Source: Pseudomonadota bacterium
Lineage (GTDB): Bacteria > Desulfobacterota > Desulfovibrionia > Desulfovibrionales > Desulfovibrionaceae
Assembly (NCBI GenBank): GCA_023390395.1
Contig: JAEWCY010000041.1
Span: 1 to 25,679, forward strand
Reading direction: 5' to 3'
DNA length: 25,679 bases
The notes below the pieces were generated by a model. That model ran no database searches. It saw nothing but the letters and a program-made list of their open reading frames with translations, and was not told where the DNA came from. The first letter of the stretch is position 1; every line of letters begins with the position of its first letter. A program made the position numbers and the translations under genes. Shown piece by piece: positions 13,700 to 21,652 of the stretch.

Positions 13700-14875
13700 C
13701 TACAGTTTGCCCAGGAAGTCGCCGATGGCGACCAGGGCCTTTTCCAGGGTGGCGTCGTCCGTGGCGTAGGAAAACCGCAGGCAGCGGTCCTCGCCGAAGG
13801 CCACGCCGGGGACCGTGGCCACGCCGGCCTCGGTCAATAGCGCCTCGGACAGGGCCGTGGAATTGGGCACGGCCGCGGTGTAGTACTCCGACAGGCAGGG
13901 GAAGAGGTAAAAGGCGCCGTCGGGCGTGGGGCAAAAGGCCTTCTTCCAGGTCTTGATGATGGAAAGGGCCAGGTCGCGGCGGCGCATAAACGCCAGGCGC
14001 ATCTCCTCCACGCAGTCCATGGGCCCGGTCAGGGCGGCGATGGCCGCCTTCTGGGCGATGGAGCAGATGTTGGAGGTGGACTGGCTCTGCAGGGTGGACA
14101 TGGCCCGGATCAGGTTCGGATGGGCGATGGCGTAGCCCACGCGCCAGCCGGTCATGGCGAAGCTCTTCGACAGGCCGCCGACCACGGCCACGTGGTCGGG
14201 GTGCAGGGCGAAGCCGCCGGCCAGGGAGGCGGGCTTGGCCGGCTCGTAGACCAGCCGGTCGTAGATCTCGTCGGACACGATGACGATGTCGCGCGAGACG
14301 GCCCATTCCATGATGGCGTCGAGCGCCGCGGCGGAGTAGTGCGCGCCGGTGGGGTTGGAGGGCGAGTTGAGGATGAGCGCCCGGGTGCACGGGGTGGCGG
14401 CCCGGTCCAGGTCCTCGACGTCGACCAGGAAGCCCTTTTCCGGGCTGCTCGGCACGGGCACGGGCGTGGCCCCGGCCAGGCGGACCATGTCCGGGTAGCT
14501 CACCCAGTAGGGCGCGGGCACGAGCACTTCCTCGCCGGGGTTGAGCAGAGCCTGGAACAGGGTGTAGAGGGCGTGCTTGCCGCCGTTGGTGAGGATGACC
14601 GCCTCCTTGGGGGCGGGCACGCCGTAGGTGTTCTTGTAGTAGGCCGTCACGGCCTCGCGCACGGTGTGGATGCCGGGCACCGGGGTGTAGCGGGTGAAGT
14701 TGTCGTCGATGGCCTTTTTGGCGGCGTCCTTGATGTGGGCCGGGGTGTTGAAGTCGGGTTCGCCGGCCGAGAGGTCGAGGATGGCCTTGCCCTGGCGACG
14801 CAGGTCGGCGGCCTTGGCGGCCATGCCGAGGGTTGCCGAGGGGGCGACGAGACGCATACGAAGGGCGGTGCGCAT
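13700..14875 (-). CDS. Class-I PLP aminotransferase, probable aspartate aminotransferase
   Basis: The 391-residue enzyme transfers an amino group, most likely between aspartate and 2-oxoglutarate. The PLP-binding lysine is K237 in GLSKSFAMTGWRVGY. Other family marks are AGEPDFNTP near the N-terminus, NSPSNPTGAHYS, SDEIYDRLVYE and RLRFSYA-like CLRFSYAT near the end. It resembles the bacterial subgroup that also includes prephenate aminotransferases, so substrate breadth is open. I start at ATG 14875 because AAGGA lies upstream and the protein then begins MRTALRMRLVAPSATLGM as in relatives; an in-frame GTG at 14905 falls just outside a hairpin and has no ribosome site. It leads the operon with the two-component genes, so its expression may be tied to theirs. 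Confidence 0.85.
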   Translation of the reverse strand: MRTALRMRLVAPSATLGMAAKAADLRRQGKAILDLSAGEPDFNTPAHIKDAAKKAIDDNFTRYTPVPGIHTVREAVTAYYKNTYGVPAPKEAVILTNGGKHALYTLFQALLNPGEEVLVPAPYWVSYPDMVRLAGATPVPVPSSPEKGFLVDVEDLDRAATPCTRALILNSPSNPTGAHYSAAALDAIMEWAVSRDIVIVSDEIYDRLVYEPAKPASLAGGFALHPDHVAVVGGLSKSFAMTGWRVGYAIAHPNLIRAMSTLQSQSTSNICSIAQKAAIAALTGPMDCVEEMRLAFMRRRDLALSIIKTWKKAFCPTPDGAFYLFPCLSEYYTAAVPNSTALSEALLTEAGVATVPGVAFGEDRCLRFSYATDDATLEKALVAIGDFLGKL

Positions 14876-14906
14876 GGCCCGGAATCCTTGCTTGGGGGTT
14901 TTCACG

Positions 14907-14930
14907 AACGGCCGCGAACGCGCGGCCGTT
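14907..14930. promoter_or_regulatory. Perfect 10-bp inverted repeat between aspartate aminotransferase gene and sfsA
   Basis: AACGGCCGCG (14907-14916) and CGCGGCCGTT (14921-14930) are exact reverse complements around a 4-nt spacer AACG. The repeat lies in the 90-nt divergent gap. With the predicted minus-strand promoter it would sit at the very 5' end of the aminotransferase transcript, so it may be a repressor operator or a 5' RNA hairpin. There is no strong T run after it on either strand, which argues against a simple terminator. Confidence 0.6.
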
Positions 14931-14934
14931 TATC

Positions 14935-14963
14935 AACATAGCGCGGAATGCGCCAAAGGTAAA
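14935..14963 (-). promoter_or_regulatory. Candidate sigma-70 promoter for the aminotransferase/two-component operon
   Basis: On the minus strand TTTACC (14963-14958) and TATGTT (14940-14935) are 17 bases apart, each matching four of six consensus positions. The predicted start near 14928 falls at the edge of the inverted repeat 14907-14930. It overlaps the ribosome site of sfsA on the other strand. Confidence 0.4.
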
Positions 14964-14965
14964 TC

Positions 14966-15730
14966 ATGGTCTCCCGTTCGCAAGCGCCCGTGACCCTGCC
15001 CCTGTCCGGACCCCTGGTCACGGCCCGGTTCGTGCGCCGCCGCCTGCGCTTCCTCGTCGACGTGGAGGGCGAGGGCGGCCCCTTCACCGCCCACGCCAAC
15101 AACACCGGCTCCATGCTCGGCCTTTTGCGCCCGGGCCGCGTCGTCGGCCTGTCCGTGTCCGACAACCCCAAGCGCAAGCTGGCCCACACCCTGGAGATGG
15201 TGCGGCTGCCGGATTTCAGGGGCGACTTCTGGGTCGGGGTCAACACGCTCACGCCCAACCGGCTTTTTCGCCTGGCCTTCCTGGCCGGGGCCTTTCCGGA
15301 CCTGGCCGGCTATGACGCCGTGCGCCCCGAGCCGGCTTTCGCCCACGGCCGGCTGGACTTCGTCCTGGCCGGCCCGGCCGGGCAGTGTTTCGTGGAGTGC
15401 AAAAACGTCACCATGGTCGAGGACGGCGCGGTCATGTTTCCGGACGCGGCCACGCAGCGGGGCTGCAAGCATCTGGTGGAACTGACCCGCCTGGCCCGGG
15501 AGGGGCGCTGCCGGGCGGCGCTTTTTTTCTGCGTCCAGCGGCCGGACGGGGACTGCTTCGCCCCGGCCGAGGTCGTGGACCCGGACTACGCGGCGCTTTT
15601 GCGCCGGGCCGTGGCCGCCGGGGTGCTGGTGCTGGCCTACCGGGCCGCGGCCTCGCCCGAGGGGATCAGCCTCGGGGAGCGCCTGCCGCTTTCCCCGGCC
15701 TGCCTGGACGAAGCGCGAAAAGGCCCATGA
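14966..15730 (+). CDS. sfsA: SfsA family protein (sugar fermentation stimulation protein homolog)
   Basis: The 254-residue protein matches SfsA along its length: HANNTGSMLGLLRPG, SDNPKRKLAHTLEMVRLP, WVGVNTLTPNRL, RLDFVL, VECKNVTMV, FPDAATQRGCKHLVEL and a closing DPDYAALLRRA and LAYR. SfsA was named for raising maltose use in E. coli. The fold has an N-terminal OB-like DNA-binding part and a C-terminal nuclease-like part, where the D-F-V...E-C-K pattern resembles a PD-(D/E)xK core. Its true biochemical job is still unclear. The ATG at 14966 has AAAGG seven bases upstream. It is transcribed away from the aminotransferase operon. Its last 65 bases overlap the end of the convergent acyltransferase gene. 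Confidence 0.93.
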   Translation: MVSRSQAPVTLPLSGPLVTARFVRRRLRFLVDVEGEGGPFTAHANNTGSMLGLLRPGRVVGLSVSDNPKRKLAHTLEMVRLPDFRGDFWVGVNTLTPNRLFRLAFLAGAFPDLAGYDAVRPEPAFAHGRLDFVLAGPAGQCFVECKNVTMVEDGAVMFPDAATQRGCKHLVELTRLAREGRCRAALFFCVQRPDGDCFAPAEVVDPDYAALLRRAVAAGVLVLAYRAAASPEGISLGERLPLSPACLDEARKGP

Positions 15731-16853
15731 CCCGCCGGGCGGCCGGCGCTTCCACCCGCCGGGCCAGGAACAGGCCGACGGCCACGGTGGCGGCCATGCC
15801 GCAGGGGACCGCCGCCAGCCACCAGCCCGGGCCGTGCTTGGCCAGGGCCTGCCAGGGTTCGAGGGTCAGGGGCTGGAGCAGGTAGACCGACAGGCTGGCC
15901 CCGGCCAGGGTCGTCGTCGCCCGCCAGCCGGCCCAGGCCGGGGGGCGCGCCGCCAGGGCCAGGCAGACGGCGGCCAGAAGCGGCGCGTACAGGGCGTTGT
16001 TGGCCAGAACCGACAGGAAGAACGAATCCCGGGGAAAGGGCGCGGCGGCAAGCGCCACGAGCCCGATCCCGGCCGCCGGCCCGAGCCAGGCCGGGCCGCG
16101 CCCGCCGAGGAGAAAGAACCGGGCCGTGGCCATGCCGCACAGAAATTCCAGGGCCCGCAGATAGGGCGCGGTGTAGGTGAGCCACTGGAAGTACAGCCCG
16201 GCCAGCTCCACGGCCCGCTCGGCGTAGTCCGGGTGGTCCCTCGCCACCCGGGCGAAAAGCGCCGGCCAGGACGCGGCGATCATGGCGTCGCAGGCCGCGG
16301 CTGCGCCGAGGGCCAGGCCGGCGGCCACGAGGGCGGTCCGCCGCGTGGCCAGGGCCTGCACCGGGCGCAGCAGCAGCGGGAAGAGCAGGTAGAAGAAGGC
16401 CTCGGTGCTCACGGCCCAGCCGATGGGGAAGACCGAGGGCGACTGCGGCGCGAAGAACCATGTCTGAACCAGGGCCAGGTGGGCCGGCAGGCTCACGGCG
16501 CAGCGCGAGAAGAAATCCGGCTCCTTGAGCAGGGGGCCGACCGTGTTGGCCGCGAGCAAAAGCAGGTAGACCGGGTAGACCCGGGCCAGCCGGGCCACGG
16601 CGAAGCGCCCCGGACGGAAGGGGCCCGCGCCCGGGCGCGGGGCGTGGGTGTAGAAGAGCACGAAGCCCGACAGCACGAAGAAGCCGGAAAGCCCGGCCTG
16701 GGTCAGGCGGGCCGCCGGCGCGGCCAGGTAGGGATGGCTCGGCAGGGGGGTGAGCCAGGCCAGGGCGTGGCCGGCCAGCACGGCCAGGGCGGCCAGGGCC
16801 CGCAGTCCCCCCAGGCCGGGCAGAAAGGGCGGCTTGCCGGCGGCGTTTTCCAT
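15666..16853 (-). CDS. Acyltransferase-3 (OafA/NodX-type) membrane protein
   Basis: The 395-residue integral membrane protein has about ten hydrophobic helices. The first helix region LPGLGGLRALAALAVLAGHA carries the Arg and His pair that marks this family, and SGFFVLSGFVLFYTHA and FPIGWAVSTEAFFYLLFPLLL are further family signatures; VEAPAARRV near the end fits the usual closing motif. Members O-acylate sugars of lipopolysaccharide, exopolysaccharide or peptidoglycan, using a cytoplasmic acyl donor. There is no attached SGNH domain. The ATG at 16853 has GGGGAG five bases upstream. No glycan gene cluster adjoins it, so its acceptor is unknown; the GT-C protein at 3237-4760 is too far away to link. 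Confidence 0.87.
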   Translation of the reverse strand: MENAAGKPPFLPGLGGLRALAALAVLAGHALAWLTPLPSHPYLAAPAARLTQAGLSGFFVLSGFVLFYTHAPRPGAGPFRPGRFAVARLARVYPVYLLLLAANTVGPLLKEPDFFSRCAVSLPAHLALVQTWFFAPQSPSVFPIGWAVSTEAFFYLLFPLLLRPVQALATRRTALVAAGLALGAAAACDAMIAASWPALFARVARDHPDYAERAVELAGLYFQWLTYTAPYLRALEFLCGMATARFFLLGGRGPAWLGPAAGIGLVALAAAPFPRDSFFLSVLANNALYAPLLAAVCLALAARPPAWAGWRATTTLAGASLSVYLLQPLTLEPWQALAKHGPGWWLAAVPCGMAATVAVGLFLARRVEAPAARRVMGLFALRPGRPGKAAGAPRG

Positions 16854-16904
16854 CGGGCTCCCCTATCAGGATGCGCGCGGCCTGAAAAGCCGCCTCTGGC
16901 GGAG

Positions 16905-16933
16905 ATGACAAAGCGCCCATGAGTTCGTATTCT
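16905..16933 (+). promoter_or_regulatory. Sigma-70-like promoter for the Lon-related protease gene
   Basis: ATGACA (16905-16910) and TATTCT (16928-16933) are exactly 17 bases apart, with five and four consensus matches. Transcription would begin near 16940. An in-frame ATG at 16919 lies upstream of this point, so the promoter supports the ATG at 17000 as the real start of the protease. Confidence 0.5.
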
Positions 16934-16999
16934 ATGAAAAGCGATGCCGGGATCGCCCGGCCTCGCCCATTCCCAACGCCCTTTTCCCAGACGGAATCC

Positions 17000-19420
17000 A
17001 TGACGCACACCCTTCGCCCCAAAGACCTGCGCGCGGCCTGCGACCCCGCTTCCCTGCCCTTTGCCGACAGCCGGGACATCCCCGACGACGCCCAGGCCCT
17101 GACCAAGACCCAGCCCCGGGCCCACGCCGCCCTGAGCCTGGCCCTGTCCATCGGCGGCCGGGAACACAACGTCTACCTGGCCGGCGAGCCCTCCATGGGC
17201 CGCACCCATTTCGCCCGCCGCTTTCTGGACCCCGAGGCGGCCAAGGGGGCCACGCCCCCGGACTGGCTCTACGTCCACAATTTCGACGACCCCGACCGGC
17301 CCCGGGCCGTGTCGTTGCCGGCCGGCCAGGGAAAGGGCTTCAAGACCGCCCTGGCCAAGGCTGTTGGCGACCTGCGCGAGGAGATCCCGGCCCGCTTCGA
17401 GCGCGAGGCCTACCAGACCGAGAAGCAGACGCTGCTGCGCGGTTACAACGCCGACCGCGAGACCGTGCTCGACGAGATGGAGGAGCGCGCCAAGTCCGAA
17501 GGCTACAGCCTGTTCGTGGACGACCAGGGCGGCTTCACCCTGTATCCGCTGCTCGAGGGCAAGGTTGTCTCCGACGAGGAGTTCGAGCGCCTGGACCCGG
17601 AGCTCAAAAAGGCGCTCAAGACCAAGGGCGACCGGCTGCTGGAGGAGATGGGCTCGGCCCTGCGGCGTCTGTCCAAGGAGGAGCGCGGCTACCGCGACCG
17701 GGAAAAGGACCTGGAGCGGACCACGGCCGGCGAGGTCGTGGACGCCCATCTGGCCGCCCTGGCCCCGTACCGGGAGGCCAGCCCGGCCATCGACGGCTTC
17801 CTTTCCGCCATGCGCGCCGACATCCTGGACAACATCGACGCCTTCATGCCCCAGCCGGCCCAGGCCGCGCCGCCGCCGCCCCCCCACGGCGAGCAGCCCT
17901 ATCCCGACGACGTCTTCTACCGCTACGAGGCCAACCTGTTCGTGGACAACGGACAGCTCGCCGGCGCGCCCGTGGTCATCGAGGACCACCCCACCTATTT
18001 CAACCTCATGGGCTGCATCGAGCGCGAATCCGAGATGGGCGCGCTCTACACCGACTTCACCCTCATCAAGGCCGGTTCGCTGCACCGGGCCAACGGCGGC
18101 TTCCTCATCATCCGCGTGGACGACATCTCGGCCAACCCCGGGGCCTGGGAAGGGCTTCTGCGCGCCCTGCGCGCGGGCCTGGGAAGGGTGGAGGACCCGG
18201 CCGAGGGCGGCGAGCACGTGCGCACCCGCACCATCGAGCCCGAGCCCGTGCCGCTCGACCTCAAGGTGGTGCTGGTCGGCCCGGACGAGGCCCACGAGGT
18301 GCTGCTCTACAGCGACGAGCGCTTCGGCAAGCTCTTCAAGATCAAGGCCCACCTCCAGGAGACCATGCCGCGCACCGAGGAGAACGTGCGCGTCTACCTG
18401 AGTCTGGCCGCCCGGGTCGTGCGCGAGGCCGGGCTGCCGCCCTTCGACCGGTCCGCCCTGGCCGGGCTCGTGGAATACGCCTCGCTTCTGGCCGAGGACC
18501 AGGCCAGGCTTTCGCTGAAGCTCCCCCTGGCCCGGGAGCTCATGATCGAGGCCGCCGCCCTGGCCCGGCGCGAGGGCGCGGCGGCGGTCGGCGCGGCCCA
18601 TCTGGCCCTGGCCCGCCGGGCCCGCGATTTCCGGGCCAACCTCTACGAGGAGGAATACCTCGAGGAGTACGACCGGGAGATGATCAAGGTCGGCACCACG
18701 GGCGAGGCCGTGGGCCGGGCCAACGGCCTGTCCGTGCGCATGTACGGCGACTACGCCTTCGGGCTGCCGCACCAGATCGCCTGCACCGTGGGCGTGGGCC
18801 ACGGCGGCATCCTCGACCTCGAACGCGAGGCCGAGCTGGGCGGGCCCATCCACACCAAGGGCATGATGATTTTAAAAAGCTACCTCACCGGCCGCTTCGC
18901 CCAGGACAAGGCCCTGGTCATGACCGGATCGCTGTGCTTCGAGCAGAACTACGCCGAGGTGGAGGGCGATTCGGCCTCGGGCGCGGAGCTGGCGGCGCTG
19001 CTCTCGGCCCTGGCCGAGCGGCCCATCAAGCTGCGCTACGCCATGACCGGCGCGGTGTCCCAGTCCGGGGCCATCCTGGCCGTGGGGGGCCTCAACGAAA
19101 AGATCCGCGGCTTCTTCACGGTCTGCCGCCGCCGGGGCCTCACCGGCGACCAGGGGGTGCTCCTGCCGGCGGACAACGTGGTCAACCTCATGCTCGACGA
19201 CGACATCGTGGAGGCCGTGGACAAGGGGCTTTTCCATATCTTCCCCGTGACCACCATCGAGGAGGCCATGGAGATCCTGACCGGCATTCCGGCCGGCGCG
19301 CCCGGCCCGGACGGCAGGTTCCCGCCCGAAAGCCTCTACGCCCTGGTGGACGCCCGCCTGGCCCGGCTCGCCCGCTGCGCCCCGGCCGGCTTCCCCCCGC
19401 CGCAACCCGGACAAGGATGA
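17000..19420 (+). CDS. Lon-related (LonB-like) ATP-dependent serine protease
   Basis: The 806-residue protein has an N-terminal ATP-binding part, a long helical charged insertion (about 115-255), the rest of the AAA+ module and a C-terminal S16 protease domain. The P-loop reads GEPSMGRT (62-69), with Arg68 where Lys is standard; other members of this Lon-related group also have GRT as I recall. HRANGGFLIIRVDDI is the Walker B region. The catalytic dyad is Ser660 (EGDSASGAE) and Lys701 (GGLNEKIRG). Unlike classical Lon it lacks the N-terminal substrate domain, and no membrane helix is evident. It probably degrades misfolded or regulatory proteins in the cytosol. The start at 17000 has GGAA upstream, opens like relatives (LRPKDLRAACDPASLPFA) and suits the promoter. 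The next gene follows after six bases. Confidence 0.87.
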   Translation: MTHTLRPKDLRAACDPASLPFADSRDIPDDAQALTKTQPRAHAALSLALSIGGREHNVYLAGEPSMGRTHFARRFLDPEAAKGATPPDWLYVHNFDDPDRPRAVSLPAGQGKGFKTALAKAVGDLREEIPARFEREAYQTEKQTLLRGYNADRETVLDEMEERAKSEGYSLFVDDQGGFTLYPLLEGKVVSDEEFERLDPELKKALKTKGDRLLEEMGSALRRLSKEERGYRDREKDLERTTAGEVVDAHLAALAPYREASPAIDGFLSAMRADILDNIDAFMPQPAQAAPPPPPHGEQPYPDDVFYRYEANLFVDNGQLAGAPVVIEDHPTYFNLMGCIERESEMGALYTDFTLIKAGSLHRANGGFLIIRVDDISANPGAWEGLLRALRAGLGRVEDPAEGGEHVRTRTIEPEPVPLDLKVVLVGPDEAHEVLLYSDERFGKLFKIKAHLQETMPRTEENVRVYLSLAARVVREAGLPPFDRSALAGLVEYASLLAEDQARLSLKLPLARELMIEAAALARREGAAAVGAAHLALARRARDFRANLYEEEYLEEYDREMIKVGTTGEAVGRANGLSVRMYGDYAFGLPHQIACTVGVGHGGILDLEREAELGGPIHTKGMMILKSYLTGRFAQDKALVMTGSLCFEQNYAEVEGDSASGAELAALLSALAERPIKLRYAMTGAVSQSGAILAVGGLNEKIRGFFTVCRRRGLTGDQGVLLPADNVVNLMLDDDIVEAVDKGLFHIFPVTTIEEAMEILTGIPAGAPGPDGRFPPESLYALVDARLARLARCAPAGFPPPQPGQG

Positions 19421-19426
19421 GCCGCC

Positions 19427-20197
19427 ATGGCCAGCAACTGGTTCGATGAAAAGCGCGCCGAGTTCATGCGCGACCTGCTGCGGGACTACTGTCTGGCCGT
19501 GCAGGTGCTGGAGCGGCTCTTCCGCGATTTCGACCGCTCCGGGACCATGGCCTTCGAGGATTTGAAGGACCTGCTCGGCGAGGAGATGAACAAGGGACTG
19601 CTGTGGCGGCTCAAGGACACGGCCCACCACCTCTTTCGCGAGGGCGGCGGCGCGAGCCTCGTCGGCCAGTTCCTGGACTGGTGCATCGGCTACATCTTCC
19701 ACGAGTCCATGAAGCTCAAGGAGGACGCCTACCAGCAGCAGAACTACGCCCCGTGGTTCCGCTCCATGCAGGAGCGCGAACTGCCGGAGCCCGACCTCAT
19801 CATCAGCCGGGAGCTTTTCCAGCTGCTCATGCAGACCGCCGAGAGCATGCAGCGGGAGATACGCCGCATCCGGTTCCTGTTCGGCGAGTGCCGCAAGCTC
19901 TTTCCGCTTTTCTTCGCCGACCAGAAGGAAAACCACTGGCTGGCCCGGTTTCTCTTCAAGCGCAACGACCTTGTGCGCGAGGTCTTCGGCCAGGGCTACC
20001 GGGAACTCATCCGGGGCGTCTACGGCAACGCGCCGGAGCTGCTCTACGTCATGGCCTCGCGCAGCCTGCGCGAGGGCGGCTGGATGAAGCAGGCCGCCGA
20101 GGCGGCCGAGGAAGCCTGCCGCCTGTGCCCCCAAAGCGAACCCGCCCGCCGCGAAAAAGAGATCGTCGACACCTGGCGCGCCCATTTGCGGGCGTAA
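19427..20197 (+). CDS. Conserved-looking helical protein of unknown function with an EF-hand-like loop
   Basis: I do not recognise a named family. The 256-residue product is charged, mostly alpha-helical by composition, and has no signal peptide or membrane segment. Residues 34-45 (DFDRSGTMAFED) match the calcium-loop spacing D-x-D-x-S-G-x-hydrophobic-x3-acidic, with flanking helices LERLF and LKDLL, so one EF-hand-like motif is possible; it could be chance. The C-terminus (about 205-256, ELLYVMASRSLREGG to EEACRLCPQSEPARREKEI) looks like a TPR-type helix pair. The ribosome site AAGGA overlaps the end of the protease gene, whose stop is six bases before this ATG, so the two are translated from one message. 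That suggests a partner or adaptor role for the protease, which is inference. Confidence 0.75.
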   Translation: MASNWFDEKRAEFMRDLLRDYCLAVQVLERLFRDFDRSGTMAFEDLKDLLGEEMNKGLLWRLKDTAHHLFREGGGASLVGQFLDWCIGYIFHESMKLKEDAYQQQNYAPWFRSMQERELPEPDLIISRELFQLLMQTAESMQREIRRIRFLFGECRKLFPLFFADQKENHWLARFLFKRNDLVREVFGQGYRELIRGVYGNAPELLYVMASRSLREGGWMKQAAEAAEEACRLCPQSEPARREKEIVDTWRAHLRA

Positions 20198-20203
20198 GGG
20201 ACG

Positions 20204-20258
20204 GGAAGAGAAGAAGCCTCCGGCGGCCGGGGGGCGGACCCCCTCGCAGGGGGAAAGG
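20204..20258 (+). repeat. GC-rich repeat after the protease operon (purine tract, shared 13-mer, hairpins)
   Basis: Seven bases after the TAA at 20195-20197 comes GGAAGAGAAGA (20204-20214), then GCCTCCGGCGGCC (20216-20228), identical to the flank of the repeats at 3083 and 5682. After it, GGGGG-CGGA-CCCCC and CCCCC-TCGCA-GGGGG share one arm and so could form only one at a time. Position suggests transcript termination or stabilisation, but no T run follows. The rest of the gap to 20452 has no recognisable gene; TATACA at 20361 is a possible -10 box for the channel gene with no good -35. Confidence 0.6.
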
Positions 20259-20452
20259 CTACTGGAGAAGCAGGCTGATCCAGGGCTGGGCGGCGTCCGA
20301 ACCGCATGGAGCGCGTCTTGGAAACGTGGCTGGGGGCGATCGACGGAGAGGCGAATAGACTATACAAGACACCCCATGCGTGCTCAAGAGGTCGGAAGCC
20401 GCCGGTCGCATCATGACCGGGACGTCATGCCGCGCGTCGCGGAGCGCCGGCC

Positions 20453-21652
20453 GTGAACGCCCCGGCCGCGCTGTGGCGCAGGCTCCTCGCCTCCACCCTG
20501 GCCACCTCCCTGGCCCTGGTGCTGGTCATCCTCCTGGCCGCCTCGGCCGCCTTCTATTTTCTTGAATTCCAGGGCGAGCCCGACAAGACTTTCTTCGACG
20601 CCCTGTGGTGGGCCATGGTCACGCTGTCCACCGTGGGCTACGGCGACATCGTGCCGACCACCGTGGCCGGCCGGCTGGTGGCCATGGCCATCATGGCCAC
20701 GGGCGTGGGGGTCATGGCCACGCTGACCGGCAGCCTGGCCTCGGCGCTCATCGAACGCAAGAACCGCAAACGTCAGGGGCTATTGCCAGTGAAGACCTCC
20801 GATCACTGCCTCGTGCTTGGCGTCAACGCCCAGGCTCCGGAACTCTTGCGCGCCCTGGCCCTGGCCGCTCCGGACAAGCGCGGCCCGGCCGTGGTGCTGG
20901 TCGCGCCCGTCACGCCGGAAGCGTTCGAGGAAATGGCCGCGGACCTGGACCTCGGCGACCGGCTGGGGTTTTGCCGGGGCAACCCGGCCCACGAGCCGAC
21001 GCTCGGCCGGGCCTCGCCGGAAACGGCCCGTTCCGCCTACATTCTGTCCCAGGACGAGCTTTCTCCCGAGGACGCCGACCAGCAGACGCTGCTGACCGCC
21101 CTGACCTTCCGGGGCCTGGCCCCCAAGGTGCGGCTTTGCGCCGAGGCCTTGCTGGAAGCCAGCCGCAAGCCGCTTGGCCGCGCCGGGGTGGACGTGACCG
21201 TGGTGCGCGGCGAGCTGGCCGGCCGGGCGCTGGGGGCCATGGGCGAGCATCCGGCCCTGTGGCATTTCCTGGAGCGCCTGCTCGGCGGCGTCGGCGGGCG
21301 GTCCATGAAGGCCCGGGCCCTTGCGGCCGAGGAAAAGGCCTTGCCCTTTTCCAAGCTCGTGGTCCGGTCCCTGGAGGCCGGCGAGGAGATGCCGGTGGCG
21401 GTCTTCCGGCTGCGCCGCGACATCGACATCCGGGAGCTGCTCGACGCGGACTCGGCCCTGGATCGGTTCATCGCCGAGCTGTTCGAGGCCTACGGCCAGG
21501 ACGGCCGCATCGGCAGCGAAGGGCCGCGCGTGGTGGTCAATCCCGGCGACGGCGTAAGCCTCGCGGACTACGACGGGCTGATCGTGCTGCGCCGGGGCGG
21601 CGAGGCCAGGGACGGGGTCGGCCGGGCCGCGGCCGGGGACGGAGGGGCGTAG
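20453..21652 (+). CDS. Two-helix potassium channel with C-terminal RCK/TrkA-N-like domain
   Basis: The 399-residue protein has an inner-membrane helix (about 13-36), a pore loop with selectivity filter TVGYGD (60-65), a second helix (about 74-97) and a soluble regulatory part. The soluble part opens DHCLVLGVNAQAPELLRAL, the start of an RCK/TrkA-N Rossmann-like domain, though the classical GxGxxG loop is degenerate (GVNAQA), so nucleotide binding may be lost or changed. A TrkA-C-like end is possible (about 340-385). By analogy with MthK and Kch types, a tetramer would conduct K+ and be gated by ligand on the RCK ring. The GTG start has GGAG eight bases upstream. Its stop is immediately followed by the ATG of a cyclic-nucleotide-binding protein, so the two probably act together. 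Confidence 0.85.
   Translation: MNAPAALWRRLLASTLATSLALVLVILLAASAAFYFLEFQGEPDKTFFDALWWAMVTLSTVGYGDIVPTTVAGRLVAMAIMATGVGVMATLTGSLASALIERKNRKRQGLLPVKTSDHCLVLGVNAQAPELLRALALAAPDKRGPAVVLVAPVTPEAFEEMAADLDLGDRLGFCRGNPAHEPTLGRASPETARSAYILSQDELSPEDADQQTLLTALTFRGLAPKVRLCAEALLEASRKPLGRAGVDVTVVRGELAGRALGAMGEHPALWHFLERLLGGVGGRSMKARALAAEEKALPFSKLVVRSLEAGEEMPVAVFRLRRDIDIRELLDADSALDRFIAELFEAYGQDGRIGSEGPRVVVNPGDGVSLADYDGLIVLRRGGEARDGVGRAAAGDGGA

Noticed and set aside
16890..16902. Small hairpin CCGCC-TCT-GGCGG with a short minus-strand T run in the leader of the acyltransferase gene
   Set aside because: A 5-bp stem with only four Ts is common by chance in this composition; it could be an attenuator but I cannot support it.
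16919..16999. Longer start of the Lon-related protease at ATG 16919
   Set aside because: It lies upstream of the predicted -10 box and adds 27 residues unlike the family start; ATG 17000 fits better.
20305..20415. Short plus-strand open frame (about 36 codons) before the K+ channel gene
   Set aside because: No ribosome site and no recognisable similarity.
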